From CAVQND01 sp964653485 (GTDB lineage: Bacteria > Verrucomicrobiota > Verrucomicrobiia > Limisphaerales > UBA8199): a stretch of DNA of 64,000 nt. Within the stretch, counting starts at the first letter, position 1. Each line of letters starts with the position of its first letter. Made by a program: the position numbers and the translations under genes. The notes under the pieces were generated by a model. That model was not told the origin of the DNA and ran no database searches. It saw only the letters and a program-made list of their open reading frames with translations. Positions 1-7,728 of this stretch are shown here, in pieces. The stretch spans positions 1-64,000 of the forward strand of contig CAZZFF010000008.1 in NCBI GenBank assembly GCA_964653485.1, given 5' to 3'.

Positions 1-1
1 C

Positions 2-493
2 TATGGCCCTACGCCGGCGCGGAATCCGGAAAACCCCACTTTGGGGACAGGCTCTTGGTACGAACCGAACCGAACGCCGGGGTTCGCTGTGCTTGCGAGC
101 ATTACCAACCACCTTTACAAAATCGGAGTAAAAAACGAACAGGACGGCAAACGCCTCGCCCGCCGACTCACCGATGGGACGCAGAAACTTCCTCCAACCG
201 CACAAGAGTGGCTAGTTTTTCCGCTGGCAAAGGGCAAGCGGTGGGGTGGGGACGTTGAACGCGAAGATTACAATTACTGCTGGTATGTCGAAAAAGGCAA
301 ACCCATGAGCCTGAGAATCCAAGGGTACCCAGCCAAGCCTCCGGCACATGTTTGGTCCCTCACCTACCGCACCAGCCCGGACCACCAGATCCTGGAATTC
401 GTGGAAGGGCTTGGCATCACACACTACGTTTACGCTCACCATGGAACCGTCGCCTCGGCAGATGTGCGGTTGGTTTCGTTCACGCACCGCTGA
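2..493 (+). CDS. Hypothetical protein, 5' end outside window
   Basis: The frame is open from the first complete codon at base 2 to a TGA at 491-493, so the gene probably begins upstream of the window. An internal TTG at 41 could also serve as a start. The visible 163 residues are rich in Tyr and Trp and contain no transmembrane segment, lipobox or motif I recognise. The segment VWSLTYRTSPDHQILEFV looks like an ordinary soluble protein. It ends about 40 bp before a degenerate transposase copy, so its C-terminus may be native or altered by that insertion. I assign no function. Confidence 0.5.
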   Translation, partial: YGPTPARNPENPTLGTGSWYEPNRTPGFAVLASITNHLYKIGVKNEQDGKRLARRLTDGTQKLPPTAQEWLVFPLAKGKRWGGDVEREDYNYCWYVEKGKPMSLRIQGYPAKPPAHVWSLTYRTSPDHQILEFVEGLGITHYVYAHHGTVASADVRLVSFTHR

Positions 494-531
494 CATCAGC
501 ACCTCAAGCCACAAACGCCTGACCTCCCCGC

Positions 532-1019
532 GTGCCCCGCAAACTCCGTCTTGAATCCCCTGGGGCCATGTACCATCTCATGAACCGTGGCCATCGGCGG
601 GATGAGTCTTCCTGGATGATGCAGATGGGCATGATTTCATCAAGACCCTGGCCGAGGCCTGCCGGAAGACGGGCTGGCAGGGGCATGCGTACTGCCTGAT
701 GCCTAACCACGATCACCTGGTGGTCGAAACTCCTGAACCGGACTTGGTGTCTGGGCAGCGAGGGTTTTAAGCGGCAGATGCTCCTGCGCATGGAAGGGGG
801 CCTGGGGAGCGCCGGAAGAACGATCCTGACAGGCTGGAGATCGCCGCACGGTTGCGGCGCGAAATGACCCTCTGCGTCAAGAGCATCCCCACGCGCACGC
901 GCCTGGGCGCCTCGAAAGGAGCAAATCAGAACCCGCACAACCAGATGCGGCGCGTCTCGCCGCCCGCTACAGCCCAAGCCCCGCCTCCCACAAGAGGCAA
1001 CCCAGCCAGCGCCAAGTGA
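532..1019 (+). pseudogene. REP-associated tyrosine transposase (RAYT, Y1_Tnp family), frameshifted
   Basis: A GTG at 532 opens MPRKLRLESPGAMYHLMNRG, the typical RAYT N-terminus. Relative to a better preserved fragment at 5821, one base is missing near 607, after which frame +1 reads FLDDADGHDFIKT and then HAYCLMPNHDHLVVETP. This is the family's conserved region with the HxH-like metal site (here H-D-H). A second frame change near 750-770 leads to LGSEGFKRQML. From 828 a further frame gives RLEIAARLRREMTLCVKSI, ending at the stop at 1017-1019. The order matches a full-length RAYT, so this is one gene broken by several indels and not an active enzyme. RAYTs process REP palindromes, and palindromes occur nearby at 4813-5072. 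Confidence 0.85.
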
Positions 1020-1046
1020 ACTAATCCATGGGTTGATCCTAGCTCG

Positions 1047-1484
1047 CTAGCTCGCGCTCGCCTGCGGTAGGTCCGGCTGACGGCTGTTCCAAATTCGCAT
1101 GAATTCGGCGGGGCTGACCACGGCACAACCGCGCCGCTTCTCCACCGGATAATCGGCCATATTGCCCGTCACCAAATAGTCGGTGAGACCGGCCAACGCC
1201 ACAGCGAGAAACGACTCATCGTCGGCGTCAGGCAGACCGAGCGGTCGGTCACTCGCCGAAATCGAGGCTCCGTCCTGTTCAAGTTTGGCCAACACTTCGC
1301 GAGCACGTTCTGGGTTGAATTGGAAACGGGGGCGCGCAAGGACCTCTGTATATTCGGCGAGTATTCGGTGATCGTGACAAACTTGAACCGCGCCAGCGAG
1401 CGCCAGGGCAAGCACCTGGCCTGGATTCCCATGAGAATGCAGCAGGCCCGAAACGAGGACGTTGGTGTCGAGAACGATCCTCAT
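1047..1484 (-). CDS. PIN-domain ribonuclease toxin (PilT N-terminal type)
   Basis: The 145-residue protein starts MRIVLDTNVLVSGLL; D6 with N8 forms the usual first acidic motif. LPDADDESFLAVALAG supplies the central acidic cluster and YLVTGNMADY the C-terminal acidic motif. PIN toxins are magnesium-dependent RNases that cleave RNA when freed from their antitoxin. The ATG overlaps the stop of the upstream antitoxin by four bases (1481-1484), a common arrangement for translational coupling. Length and motif order fit the PIN_3/COG1569 group. The pair sits between a RAYT pseudogene and secreted-protein genes, consistent with accessory DNA. The RNA target is unknown. Confidence 0.85.
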   Translation of the reverse strand: MRIVLDTNVLVSGLLHSHGNPGQVLALALAGAVQVCHDHRILAEYTEVLARPRFQFNPERAREVLAKLEQDGASISASDRPLGLPDADDESFLAVALAGLTDYLVTGNMADYPVEKRRGCAVVSPAEFMRIWNSRQPDLPQASAS

Positions 1485-1768
1485 TTGCGGCGGGCTTGGC
1501 GAGCCGCGGTAATCTCCTCATCGATATCCCCCATCGTCAGCTCGTGCGTCGAGTTTTGACGCGCCGCTTCCTGCAAAGCCGCCTGCGCTTGGAGAGCACG
1601 GACGCTTCGCAGCGTGGACAAAGTGGGTTCAAGTGACTGGGCGTCAATGGCAAGCAGCACGGCCACCGGTTGACCCTGCTCGGTGACAACCAGGTCCCCG
1701 GCCTTGGCAGCCTCCCGCCATTGCTCCGATGGCTTCCGCTTCAACTCGCTCACCGTGATTGTGCTCAT
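1481..1768 (-). CDS. Antitoxin, Phd/YefM type
   Basis: This 95-residue protein begins MSTITVSELKRKPSEQWREA and continues DLVVTEQGQPVAVLLAID, the standard Phd/YefM DNA-binding fold in which a short helix precedes a beta-hairpin carrying the 'x-V-T-x-x-G-x-P-V-A-V' pattern. Family members bind the cognate toxin through an extended C-terminus, here charged (ITAARQARRK), and repress their own operon as a complex. It is the first gene of the pair and its TGA overlaps the toxin ATG. Upstream, between 1769 and 1830, a weak TTGCGG / TAAACT promoter can be read, but I did not list it as a feature. Confidence 0.85.
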   Translation of the reverse strand: MSTITVSELKRKPSEQWREAAKAGDLVVTEQGQPVAVLLAIDAQSLEPTLSTLRSVRALQAQAALQEAARQNSTHELTMGDIDEEITAARQARRK

Positions 1769-1883
1769 GGCTGTAGTTTAGCTCATTCGGGACGTTGGCC
1801 GCAAGCTGGTCCTGGTGCGAAGGAGCCGTCTATCTGGGTTGGCCCCACGCGCCCCACGCACGGTTGGGATATTCGCCTCCGCG

Positions 1884-3152
1884 TCATGCGCCAGACAGCC
1901 CCCATACTTCGATTTCGGTATAGTAGTTGAGCGAGCTGACATTGCTGCCCTTGCTGTAACAGCGAACATAGCGGCCCTGGACACCCTTCGCGTCAATTAA
2001 CTTGCCATCGGACGCCTCGTAATACTGCTTATCCTCGCCCGCTCCGAGGCCAAGGAAATTGGCATAGTCGTTGTCGAACAGGGTGTGAACGTTCGTCCTG
2101 AATTGCGGGTCGTCCGCCGTTTGCACCACCACACACTGAAAGACCGGGGCGTTGCGCTGCTGAATGTGCCAAATCACGACGGCGAATATTTGAGAACTTC
2201 GCTCCAGGTCAATCTGGACCCATTGCTCGCCCGCGGGCAGCTCCACCAGGTGGCCGTCGCCCGGCTCCTTGTCTCCATCGGTTACCCTGAAGAGCGGCCC
2301 TGAAAACGAGGGACCGAGACTGCTGGTGACGCGCTTGCACAAGGCCAGGTTCGTCACGCCCGCGGGGGCCAGAAACGGCGGGCGCCGCTGTGGGAACCGC
2401 CACGCCTCGGTGTGCGGGTCCGAAACCGTGCGAGACGAGTTGGTCGGGAAAACCAGCCGCATCGGGCCCCTCAAGGGAATAGGGGCAAGATTAGTCGTGC
2501 CGGCGCCGGTTGCCGAAGCCGAGTTGGTCTCGGCTGAGGGAGACGCGACGCCCCTCGTGGCAAAGAACATGTCCCCAAATTGCGTGTCCACCAGCGTGCG
2601 GAACGAAAATGCGGAGTCGTAGTCTCCGCTCACAGGCCGGAACCGCCTGTCCCGATCGGCTTTCAGAAAAGCCAAATAGGTCGGCGCGGATCGCCCCAGC
2701 TCCGGTCCGCTGGTCTTCGCACCTACGGCGTTCCCTTGGACGGCGATGGCGGCGAGGTTCTCGGGCGGTAGAAGGAAATAGATGAAGTGCCCGCCGTTCA
2801 TCTCAAACCCGCCCACTTTATCCTCGGACTTGTAGGCGAAATGCACGACCGTGAGGGAGCCTTGCTCGAAGCCGCCTTCCCGGTAGCCCTCCGGATTCTC
2901 CTTTGCTTTGAAGACTCCCAAAACCCGGCAACGGGTGTTCAATCCCTGGTAGTACTCGGGTGATCGCCGCCCGTCCGTGGCCGGCGGCATTGGGTCGTTC
3001 GTACGCTCGGTTGATTCCGGGGCGATGACCGCCACCAGGTCGGCCATGTCCCAAATCTCGGTCAGGCTGAAAATGTGTATTGGACGGGCAACGGCTCCGC
3101 GGAAAGGCGTGAGCATCAGCGCGATCGCCAAGAGATGCGGTTGTGGTTTCAT
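1884..3152 (-). CDS. Exported protein with C-terminal discoidin (F5/8 type C)-like domain
   Basis: I chose the ATG at 3152 (MKPQPHLLAIALMLTPFRG), which gives a normal signal peptide cleaved near GAVARP. A TTG six codons upstream is also possible. The N-terminal 230 residues contain IWDMADLVAVIAPES and match no family I can name. A Ser/Thr/Ala-rich linker follows. The last ~150 residues read TNLALCKRVTSS...WVQIDLERSSQIFAVVIWH...YVRCYSKGS...NYYTEIEVWG, which is the pattern of a galactose-binding-like discoidin domain. Such domains tether secreted proteins to glycans. It lies 230 bp downstream of another secreted-protein gene on the same strand, with a strong hairpin between them. Confidence 0.7.
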   Translation of the reverse strand: MKPQPHLLAIALMLTPFRGAVARPIHIFSLTEIWDMADLVAVIAPESTERTNDPMPPATDGRRSPEYYQGLNTRCRVLGVFKAKENPEGYREGGFEQGSLTVVHFAYKSEDKVGGFEMNGGHFIYFLLPPENLAAIAVQGNAVGAKTSGPELGRSAPTYLAFLKADRDRRFRPVSGDYDSAFSFRTLVDTQFGDMFFATRGVASPSAETNSASATGAGTTNLAPIPLRGPMRLVFPTNSSRTVSDPHTEAWRFPQRRPPFLAPAGVTNLALCKRVTSSLGPSFSGPLFRVTDGDKEPGDGHLVELPAGEQWVQIDLERSSQIFAVVIWHIQQRNAPVFQCVVVQTADDPQFRTNVHTLFDNDYANFLGLGAGEDKQYYEASDGKLIDAKGVQGRYVRCYSKGSNVSSLNYYTEIEVWGLSGA

Positions 3153-3311
3153 GTTTCTTGGACGGCGCAAACGGAAGCTTGTTCAACGAGGCATTTGACC
3201 GATCCCCGAGGGCATGCCGGATCCGGCCCCCCCAACCACGAATCTCGCCCCATGGAGCGGTTCCTCACGCCTTCATTCCATCGCTACGCAGATTGGATGC
3301 GGCGCTGCCTT

Positions 3312-3340
3312 TGTCCAGGTGCCATTGGAGCACCTGGACA
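3312..3340. repeat. Perfect 11-bp inverted repeat with 7-nt loop
   Basis: TGTCCAGGTGC (3312-3322) is followed by seven bases and then its exact reverse complement (3330-3340). It lies in the 230-bp gap between two minus-strand genes. There is no T-run on either side, so it is not a clear intrinsic terminator. It could stabilise the upstream mRNA or be a REP-type palindrome. Confidence 0.6.
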
Positions 3341-3400
3341 TTGGGTCACCCAGGGATGCCCGAGTTAGCAACACCGTGGCCTGACCTCATGCCCCACCGC

Positions 3401-4330
3401 CTACGGCGATTTGATGATGAAGAAATGAGGTCCATCGGCGAGGCCGGTGACTCTGTAAGTCACGGGCGTGGTGCCGAAGGTTCCCGATGTCAATGTCGTC
3501 CAGTTCGTCTTAGACAGTGACAGGCTGCTGGCGGTCAGGAGCGAGTAACTCTGGCCAACGACGCCGAAGAAGGTCAAAGGGAGCGACCCTCCGCTGGACA
3601 GCCCGAAATTGGTGAACCGTGGTGCCCAAGTGCGGAGCTCCATGGCATTGATCTGAGCTACCACGTTGCCACTGACGGTGATGTCTTGCGTGGGCGCAAC
3701 GGCCACGAAAACGAATCCGCAGTGGTCGCCGCAACCGCCGACCACATCCCCGTGGTTCAATATAACCCCGCCGCTGAAGGACCCATCGGCGGTGAAGGTG
3801 AACGTCTCAGTTCTGTCAAAACCGGCCGCCGTCGAGTCGTTAACCCAAAACTCGACTTCATACCAGCAGCCGGCACTGAGATTGTTCAGAGTCACCGTGC
3901 AGACGGCGCCAGTATCACCATAGATGGCACCGTCGAGCACGCTTTGGTAAGCAGGGCTCAAGCTGCCCGCCGGGCCGTCGGGAACCACAAAACCACCGGA
4001 TCGATGGCTGAACCCAGAGAGGGTTACACCGCTTCCCGGTGCGGTGAACGTCACGCCGTTGACAACCCCTGAGACATTGTTCCAGTCGTAGGCAAAGACC
4101 AGACCAGAATCGGTGGACGCGTCCCAAGACACATCCAAATCGTTTCCGATGTCCATGCCGAACCCGCCGATGCTCGGCGGCGAAATCTGGGCTGGCATCG
4201 TGGCCGGCAGCACCAATGTCAGCAGCAGCAGGCTGGAGCCCCACGTGATCCTTAAAAGGCTCGATATCGGCTTTGGGGAGGTTGTTCGCACGATGCCGGT
4301 TTCTCTTCTGGTTGAGTTTTTCATTTTCAT
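3401..4330 (-). CDS. Exported beta-rich protein, Verrucomicrobia-type C-terminal domain
   Basis: The open frame extends to 4429, but the ATG at 4330 (MKMKNSTRRETG...) fits best: GAGTGG lies just upstream and the start leads into a long signal peptide with the hydrophobic core WGSSLLLLTLVL and a cleavage site after PAQ. The middle region (DLDVSWDASTDSGLVFAYDW, CWYEVEFWVNDSTA) is an all-beta, Gly/Asn/Thr-rich segment of unknown function. The final ~55 residues (GQSYSLLTASSLSLSKTNW...FFIIKSP) resemble the C-terminal module of the proteins at 54295 and 58296. I infer a cell-surface or secreted protein. No catalytic motif is visible. Confidence 0.6.
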   Translation of the reverse strand: MKMKNSTRRETGIVRTTSPKPISSLLRITWGSSLLLLTLVLPATMPAQISPPSIGGFGMDIGNDLDVSWDASTDSGLVFAYDWNNVSGVVNGVTFTAPGSGVTLSGFSHRSGGFVVPDGPAGSLSPAYQSVLDGAIYGDTGAVCTVTLNNLSAGCWYEVEFWVNDSTAAGFDRTETFTFTADGSFSGGVILNHGDVVGGCGDHCGFVFVAVAPTQDITVSGNVVAQINAMELRTWAPRFTNFGLSSGGSLPLTFFGVVGQSYSLLTASSLSLSKTNWTTLTSGTFGTTPVTYRVTGLADGPHFFIIKSP

Positions 4331-4630
4331 AGTTTTCCACTCGTTCATTTCATGGCTCCAGGCGGCGAGAACGGCACCGAGGACAAGCAAGTGCCCCATG
4401 GCACCAATGGCCCCCGGTGTTGATGACACGGTCGCCTGCGTGCAGTCGACGTATCACGGTCATACGGTTCGCGGTCCACACTGAACAACTTTTCTTTCTC
4501 TCCATGGTCGGAGCCAAAACTGCAATTATTCACGCCACGGACGATTCTTGCCGAGCTGAACTTCAACCGGGCCTCAATCAAGGGTCGATTCTTAGTATTG
4601 GCATTCCCATTCCTTCGGTAGAGTCAGGCC

Positions 4631-4784
4631 ATGGGCAGAAAGCTACGCCTCCAGGATGCTGGCGCGATTTATCATCTCCTGACCCGTGGCAACCGCCGGG
4701 ATCGGATATTCCTGCATGATGTGGATCGGCATGATTTCATCAAGACCATGCCCGAGGCCTGCCGGAAGACGGGCTGGCGGGGGC
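4631..4784 (+). pseudogene. RAYT transposase 5' fragment, copy 2
   Basis: The ATG at 4631 opens MGRKLRLQDAGAIYHLLTRG, then NRRDRIFLHDVDRHDFIKT and EACRKTGWRG, in phase with the N-terminal ~52 residues of copy 1. Similarity to copy 1 stops near 4784, before the HxH catalytic motif, and the sequence runs straight into a palindrome cluster at 4813. This piece cannot encode an active transposase. About 30 bases upstream a TTGGCA / TAGAGT pair resembles the promoters listed elsewhere in this window. Confidence 0.8.
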
Positions 4785-4812
4785 GCCGCTACGATGCAGG
4801 GAGGCGCGGCCT

Positions 4813-4896
4813 CAACCGCGACGCGGTTGCGTAGCAAAGCCCAGGGTTGTCCCTTCGGTCCAACCCTGGGCTTTGCTACACAACCCCTTTGGGGTT
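4813..4896. repeat. REP/BIME-like cluster of three palindromes
   Basis: Three consecutive palindromes are visible. CAACCGCG-A-CGCGGTTG lies at 4813-4829. A perfect 19-bp inverted repeat with an 11-nt loop spans 4831-4879, its left arm beginning GTAGCAAAGCCCAGGG. AACCCC-TTT-GGGGTT spans 4882-4896. Bases 4874-4898 are identical to 57188-57212 elsewhere in the window, so part of this unit is dispersed. Its position 30 bases after a RAYT fragment fits a REP element. No coding function is seen. Confidence 0.8.
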
Positions 4897-5053
4897 GGAG
4901 CCGCGAGGGTTCCTGCTAGCTGGGCGCGCGAGGGGCGTCAACGTCAGGTTCTTCAAGGGGGTTCAGTCGTCCCACATCCTCGGCTAAGATGTTCTTGAGA
5001 GACCGCTGAACACGGAAAAGAAAGGGTTTTCCGCATATTCCGCGTGAAGCGTG

Positions 5054-5072
5054 GGCGGATTCGCAATCCGCC
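5054..5072. repeat. Short REP-like hairpin
   Basis: GGCGGATT-CGC-AATCCGCC is a perfect 8-bp stem with a 3-nt loop in the gap between the palindrome cluster and the lipoprotein gene. It has no adjacent T-run, so it is unlikely to be a terminator. Confidence 0.6.
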
Positions 5073-5135
5073 TGGCCGCAGAAAGACGGCGGTCGGCCGC
5101 TTGACTTTTGGTGAGAACCTTTCACTCTCCACTTC

Positions 5136-5441
5136 ATGAAAATGGCATCGGTTATCGTTGTCGCAGTTCTTCTCGTTGGCTGCGAGCGTTCGCAGCCGAG
5201 AGCATCATTATCTGCCGGCCAGGCTACGAGGCTTGCCATCGAGTTAGCCAACGCCAGAGCCGAGGCGACGTATCATCGCCAACCTTTTCAGGATGGCCGG
5301 CCAGCACGATTTGAATCCGGGCGTTGGTTTTGGAGCGCTTTAGCTCCTGGTGATCTCGAAGCCACAGTTGAGCTTGCGGCAGACGGGTCGACAAACCACG
5401 TCACGCTTGATTTGCTCTCAAATGTGAACCTTTATTTTTGA
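5136..5441 (+). CDS. Small lipoprotein of unknown function
   Basis: A 101-residue protein starting MKMASVIVVAVLLVGCERSQ. The hydrophobic stretch followed by LVGC is a lipobox, so Cys16 should become the lipidated N-terminus after signal peptidase II cleavage. The mature part (ATYHRQPFQDGRPARFESGR, then DLEATVELAADGSTNHVTLD) has no motif I recognise. It reads like a short alpha/beta domain. Downstream, 5442-5594 contains nothing I can identify. The gene is flanked by palindromes and a truncated gene but itself appears intact. Confidence 0.65.
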   Translation: MKMASVIVVAVLLVGCERSQPRASLSAGQATRLAIELANARAEATYHRQPFQDGRPARFESGRWFWSALAPGDLEATVELAADGSTNHVTLDLLSNVNLYF

Positions 5442-5594
5442 GATGCGGTTGAAAAAGGCCAACCCGCCTCCAGCGTTTACAAGGCACTGCAACTGGCCAC
5501 TTGAAGCCGGGTCGTCCGGCGAGACCGACCAAGCGCCGAGTCGATGCCGCAGCCCCAGCCACCCGGACCACGGCCCGGCGCATTGGAGATTTCG

Positions 5595-5622
5595 TTGACC
5601 GCTAACGACAGGGCCGTAGCAT
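5595..5622 (+). promoter_or_regulatory. Candidate sigma-70 promoter (TTGACC-16-TAGCAT)
   Basis: TTGACC at 5595-5600 and TAGCAT at 5617-5622 are separated by 16 bases and end 9 bases before the ATG at 5632. The same -10 form (TAGNNT) recurs before several other genes here. Confidence 0.4.
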
Positions 5623-5631
5623 GTCTGCGTG

Positions 5632-5820
5632 ATGAACTTCACATTGAGCGCGGGGTTCTACCTTTCCGCAATTATCGGGCAGCTTCTGAGTGCGGCGACC
5701 ACAACTGCCGCGCCGGTTGAGGCACGATTTCCACTCGAACAGGGGGTGCGCTGGTTGTACGAAGGCAAGGTGGAGTGGACGGAGGTGAATTCGGCAAGAG
5801 TTCTTTCCACAAACGTCCAC
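5632..5820 (+). pseudogene. N-terminal remnant of an exported protein
   Basis: The ATG at 5632 (a GTG lies one codon earlier) gives MNFTLSAGFYLSAIIGQLLS, a plausible signal peptide, followed by VEARFPLEQGVRWLYEGKVE. At about 5821 the frame runs into the third RAYT fragment and ends shortly after, at 5865. The protein is therefore interrupted after ~63 residues. A convincing promoter precedes it, suggesting the gene was functional before the event. I do not know the intact family. Confidence 0.6.
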
Positions 5821-5908
5821 TGGGGTCATGTATCCTCTCCTGAGCCGTGGCAACCGGCGGGATGAGATATTCCTGCATGATGTGGACCGGCATGATTTCA
5901 TCAAGACC
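5821..5908 (+). pseudogene. RAYT transposase fragment, copy 3
   Basis: The bases encode GVMYPLLSRGNRRDEIFLHD followed by VDRHDFIKT, the same segment as residues ~11-40 of copies 1 and 2. Both ends are cut: the start codon region is missing and similarity stops at ~5908, four bases from the stop codon of the convergent lipoprotein gene. It retains the frame lost in copy 1 and so shows where that copy's deletion lies. Confidence 0.75.
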
Positions 5909-5912
5909 CCAT

Positions 5913-6338
5913 CTACGGTCTGGCCGCTTCCCTGGGCCGGTTTCTTGCCGAGTCGTCGTATGAAACCGCGACTCGCTTGCCATCCAGGTGCGTCAGCACA
6001 ACCCCGGCTTGGTCGCGCAAGACGGCCTCGATGAGCTTGGCGATTTCGACGCCTGGACGGCCCGAGCGATCTTCGAGTGTGATTGTCCACCGCGGAACGG
6101 GAGCGTCCTTGGGCATCTCCAACTCCGTTCCGGTTAGCCCGCTGTAGAGGGCCAGGACCTGGCGCACGTCCGCGTTAATCAAACTCAGGGTGCCTCTCGC
6201 CTCCGGGTTGATCCCCGCCCCGTCCGTGGCGGCAACTTCGGGACGTTTGTCTTGGACCGGGGCCTTTTTGGGTCCGCTCGCGCAACCGGCGGCCAGAAGA
6301 ACACCGACCGCCGTGCTGACTAAGAGTGTCGCTTTCAT
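5913..6338 (-). CDS. Lipoprotein with secretin N-domain-like segment
   Basis: I place the start at 6338, where MKATLLVSTAVGVLLAAGCA gives a clear signal peptide with lipobox LAAGC; GAGGCGG lies ~10 bases upstream. The frame itself is open further, to 6581. The mature protein has INADVRQVLALYSGLTGTEL and a later EIAKLIEAVLRDQAGVVLTH. This spacing of a beta-alpha-beta unit is like the short STN/secretin N-domains that start GspD-like proteins. It stops soon after (142 residues in total), abutting a transposase fragment, so the C-terminus may have been lost. A periplasmic-side role is an inference. Confidence 0.5.
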   Translation of the reverse strand: MKATLLVSTAVGVLLAAGCASGPKKAPVQDKRPEVAATDGAGINPEARGTLSLINADVRQVLALYSGLTGTELEMPKDAPVPRWTITLEDRSGRPGVEIAKLIEAVLRDQAGVVLTHLDGKRVAVSYDDSARNRPREAARP

Positions 6339-6581
6339 TGCACTGCCGCCTCGGCATGCGTTGACGGGTGTGGTTGGGTCAGATGCGCCCGGCGGGCCTA
6401 CGGCTTGTCGGCGGCGGCCTTGCTCCAGAAGCAGCTCTTGAAGCTCGGCCAGCGGACGGGATTGGGAGGAGCACTCGACGGTTTTCTCCGCGATGAGCTG
6501 GACCTTTTGCCAGGCATCCAGCATGTCCTGCTTCGTGCTCTTTTGAGAAATCCGTTTTGAAGGCGCGGGTTTTTCAGCCAT
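6339..6581 (-). pseudogene. N-terminal remnant fused in frame to the lipoprotein ORF
   Basis: The in-frame extension begins MAEKPAPSKRISQKSTKQDM and continues LDAWQKVQLIAEK, a Lys-rich, coiled-coil-like start typical of a cytoplasmic protein. It then degrades into GPPGASDPTTPVNACRGG before the lipoprotein signal peptide. A signal peptide in the middle of a protein makes no sense, so I read this as the start of a different gene whose remainder was deleted. It could instead be a leader-length ORF that happens to lack stops. Confidence 0.3.
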
Positions 6582-6693
6582 AAATCAATCTCGTTCTCGG
6601 GTCGGCCAACGCTATGGCTTGTTCGCATCACGATCAAGCCGTTTTAATGCGGGACACACCCCATTCCGACGAACCCGAGACGCGCCCCCCTCC

Positions 6694-6732
6694 CCAAATA
6701 AAACGGGCGGCCTCCCACCAGAAGGCCGCCCG
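6694..6732 (-). terminator. Intrinsic terminator-like hairpin, minus orientation
   Basis: Read on the minus strand, CGGGCGGCCT, a 9-nt loop and AGGCCGCCCG (10 bp) are followed by TTTTATTT. It sits between two divergently read genes, so no minus-strand gene obviously ends here. It may block antisense transcription coming from the glycosyltransferase operon. Confidence 0.55.
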
Positions 6733-6897
6733 ACCTAAACTGACCATCTTTACGACGCACTCATTAAACCACAGGACAACGCCGAGGTGTATAGGGTGTT
6801 CACCCCAAAGCGGCGCGCATCCGCATCCAGCCGGCAACCCCGCCCCCCCGGCCAGTTCTCTGTCGACAGGCCCGTCCTGGCCAAGCATCATCCGACC

Positions 6898-7728
6898 GTG
6901 CGTTTCTCGATTGTCACCCCGAGTTACCGCAGTTCCGCCTGGCTGAAGCTCTGCATCGCTTCGGTGGCTGACCAGCAGGTCGAGGTCGAGCATATCGTTC
7001 AGGACGCGGGTTCGGACGATGGCACGCTGGATTGGCTGCTCCAGGACCGGCGGGTCAGGGCCTTTGTCGAGAAAGACCAGGGCATGTACGACGCCATCAA
7101 CCGGGGTTTGGACCGCGCTCGAGGCGACGTCCTGGCTTTCCTGAACTGCGACGAGCAGTACTTGCCCGGCGCGCTCGGCACGGTGGCCGCGTTTTTCGAG
7201 GGCCATCCGGCGGTTGACGTCGCCTTTGGCGACGTCGTCTTCGCCGGCTCCCAGGGCCAGTACCTTTCCCATCGGAAGATGCAGACGCCCCTCAAATACC
7301 ACACCTGGACCTGCCATTTATCCACCCTGAGCTGCGCCACCTTCTTCCGCCGGCGCATCATTGATGAAGAGCATTTGCTCTTTGACCCCCGCCTGCGCGA
7401 CGGCGGGGACGGCAAATGGATGGTCAGCCTGCTCCGGCGCGCCATCCCCATGGCGGCGCTGGGGCGGTTCACTTCGGTCTTCAGCTTTACCGGGGCCAAC
7501 ATGAGCGTAGGACCCAATGCCCGGCGCGAAAACCGGGCGCTCTGCCTGAGCGCCCCGGCCTGGGCCCGCCGGCTCCGCCCCCTGCTCATCCTCCACCACC
7601 GCCTGCGCCGGCTTTTCGGCGGACTCTATTTCCAGGGGCCCTTCGCCTACGACATCTTCACGCTGGCCCAGCCCGAAGCGAGGCGGCGGTTCCAAGTCGC
7701 CCGGCCCACCTGCCGGCTGCCGCGATGA
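6898..7728 (+). CDS. Glycosyltransferase family 2
   Basis: Starting from GTG 6898 the protein reads MRFSIVTPSYRSSAWLKLCI, the canonical GT2 opening strand. QDAGSDDGTLDWL is the nucleotide-binding DGS/DGT region and AFLNCDEQYLPGAL carries the metal-binding acidic motif (usually DxD or NxDD). The frame continues upstream to 6787, but those 37 residues are basic and unconserved, so I prefer the later start. GT2 enzymes transfer sugars from nucleotide-sugars to glycan acceptors on the cytoplasmic face. The stop overlaps the ATG of the GT9 gene (7725-7728), so the two are coupled, probably for LPS or exopolysaccharide assembly. Confidence 0.8.
   Translation: MRFSIVTPSYRSSAWLKLCIASVADQQVEVEHIVQDAGSDDGTLDWLLQDRRVRAFVEKDQGMYDAINRGLDRARGDVLAFLNCDEQYLPGALGTVAAFFEGHPAVDVAFGDVVFAGSQGQYLSHRKMQTPLKYHTWTCHLSTLSCATFFRRRIIDEEHLLFDPRLRDGGDGKWMVSLLRRAIPMAALGRFTSVFSFTGANMSVGPNARRENRALCLSAPAWARRLRPLLILHHRLRRLFGGLYFQGPFAYDIFTLAQPEARRRFQVARPTCRLPR

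Noticed and set aside
1..6700. Prophage or integrative element at the window start
   Set aside because: Only transposase debris and a toxin-antitoxin pair are present; no integrase, capsid, tail or attachment site was seen.
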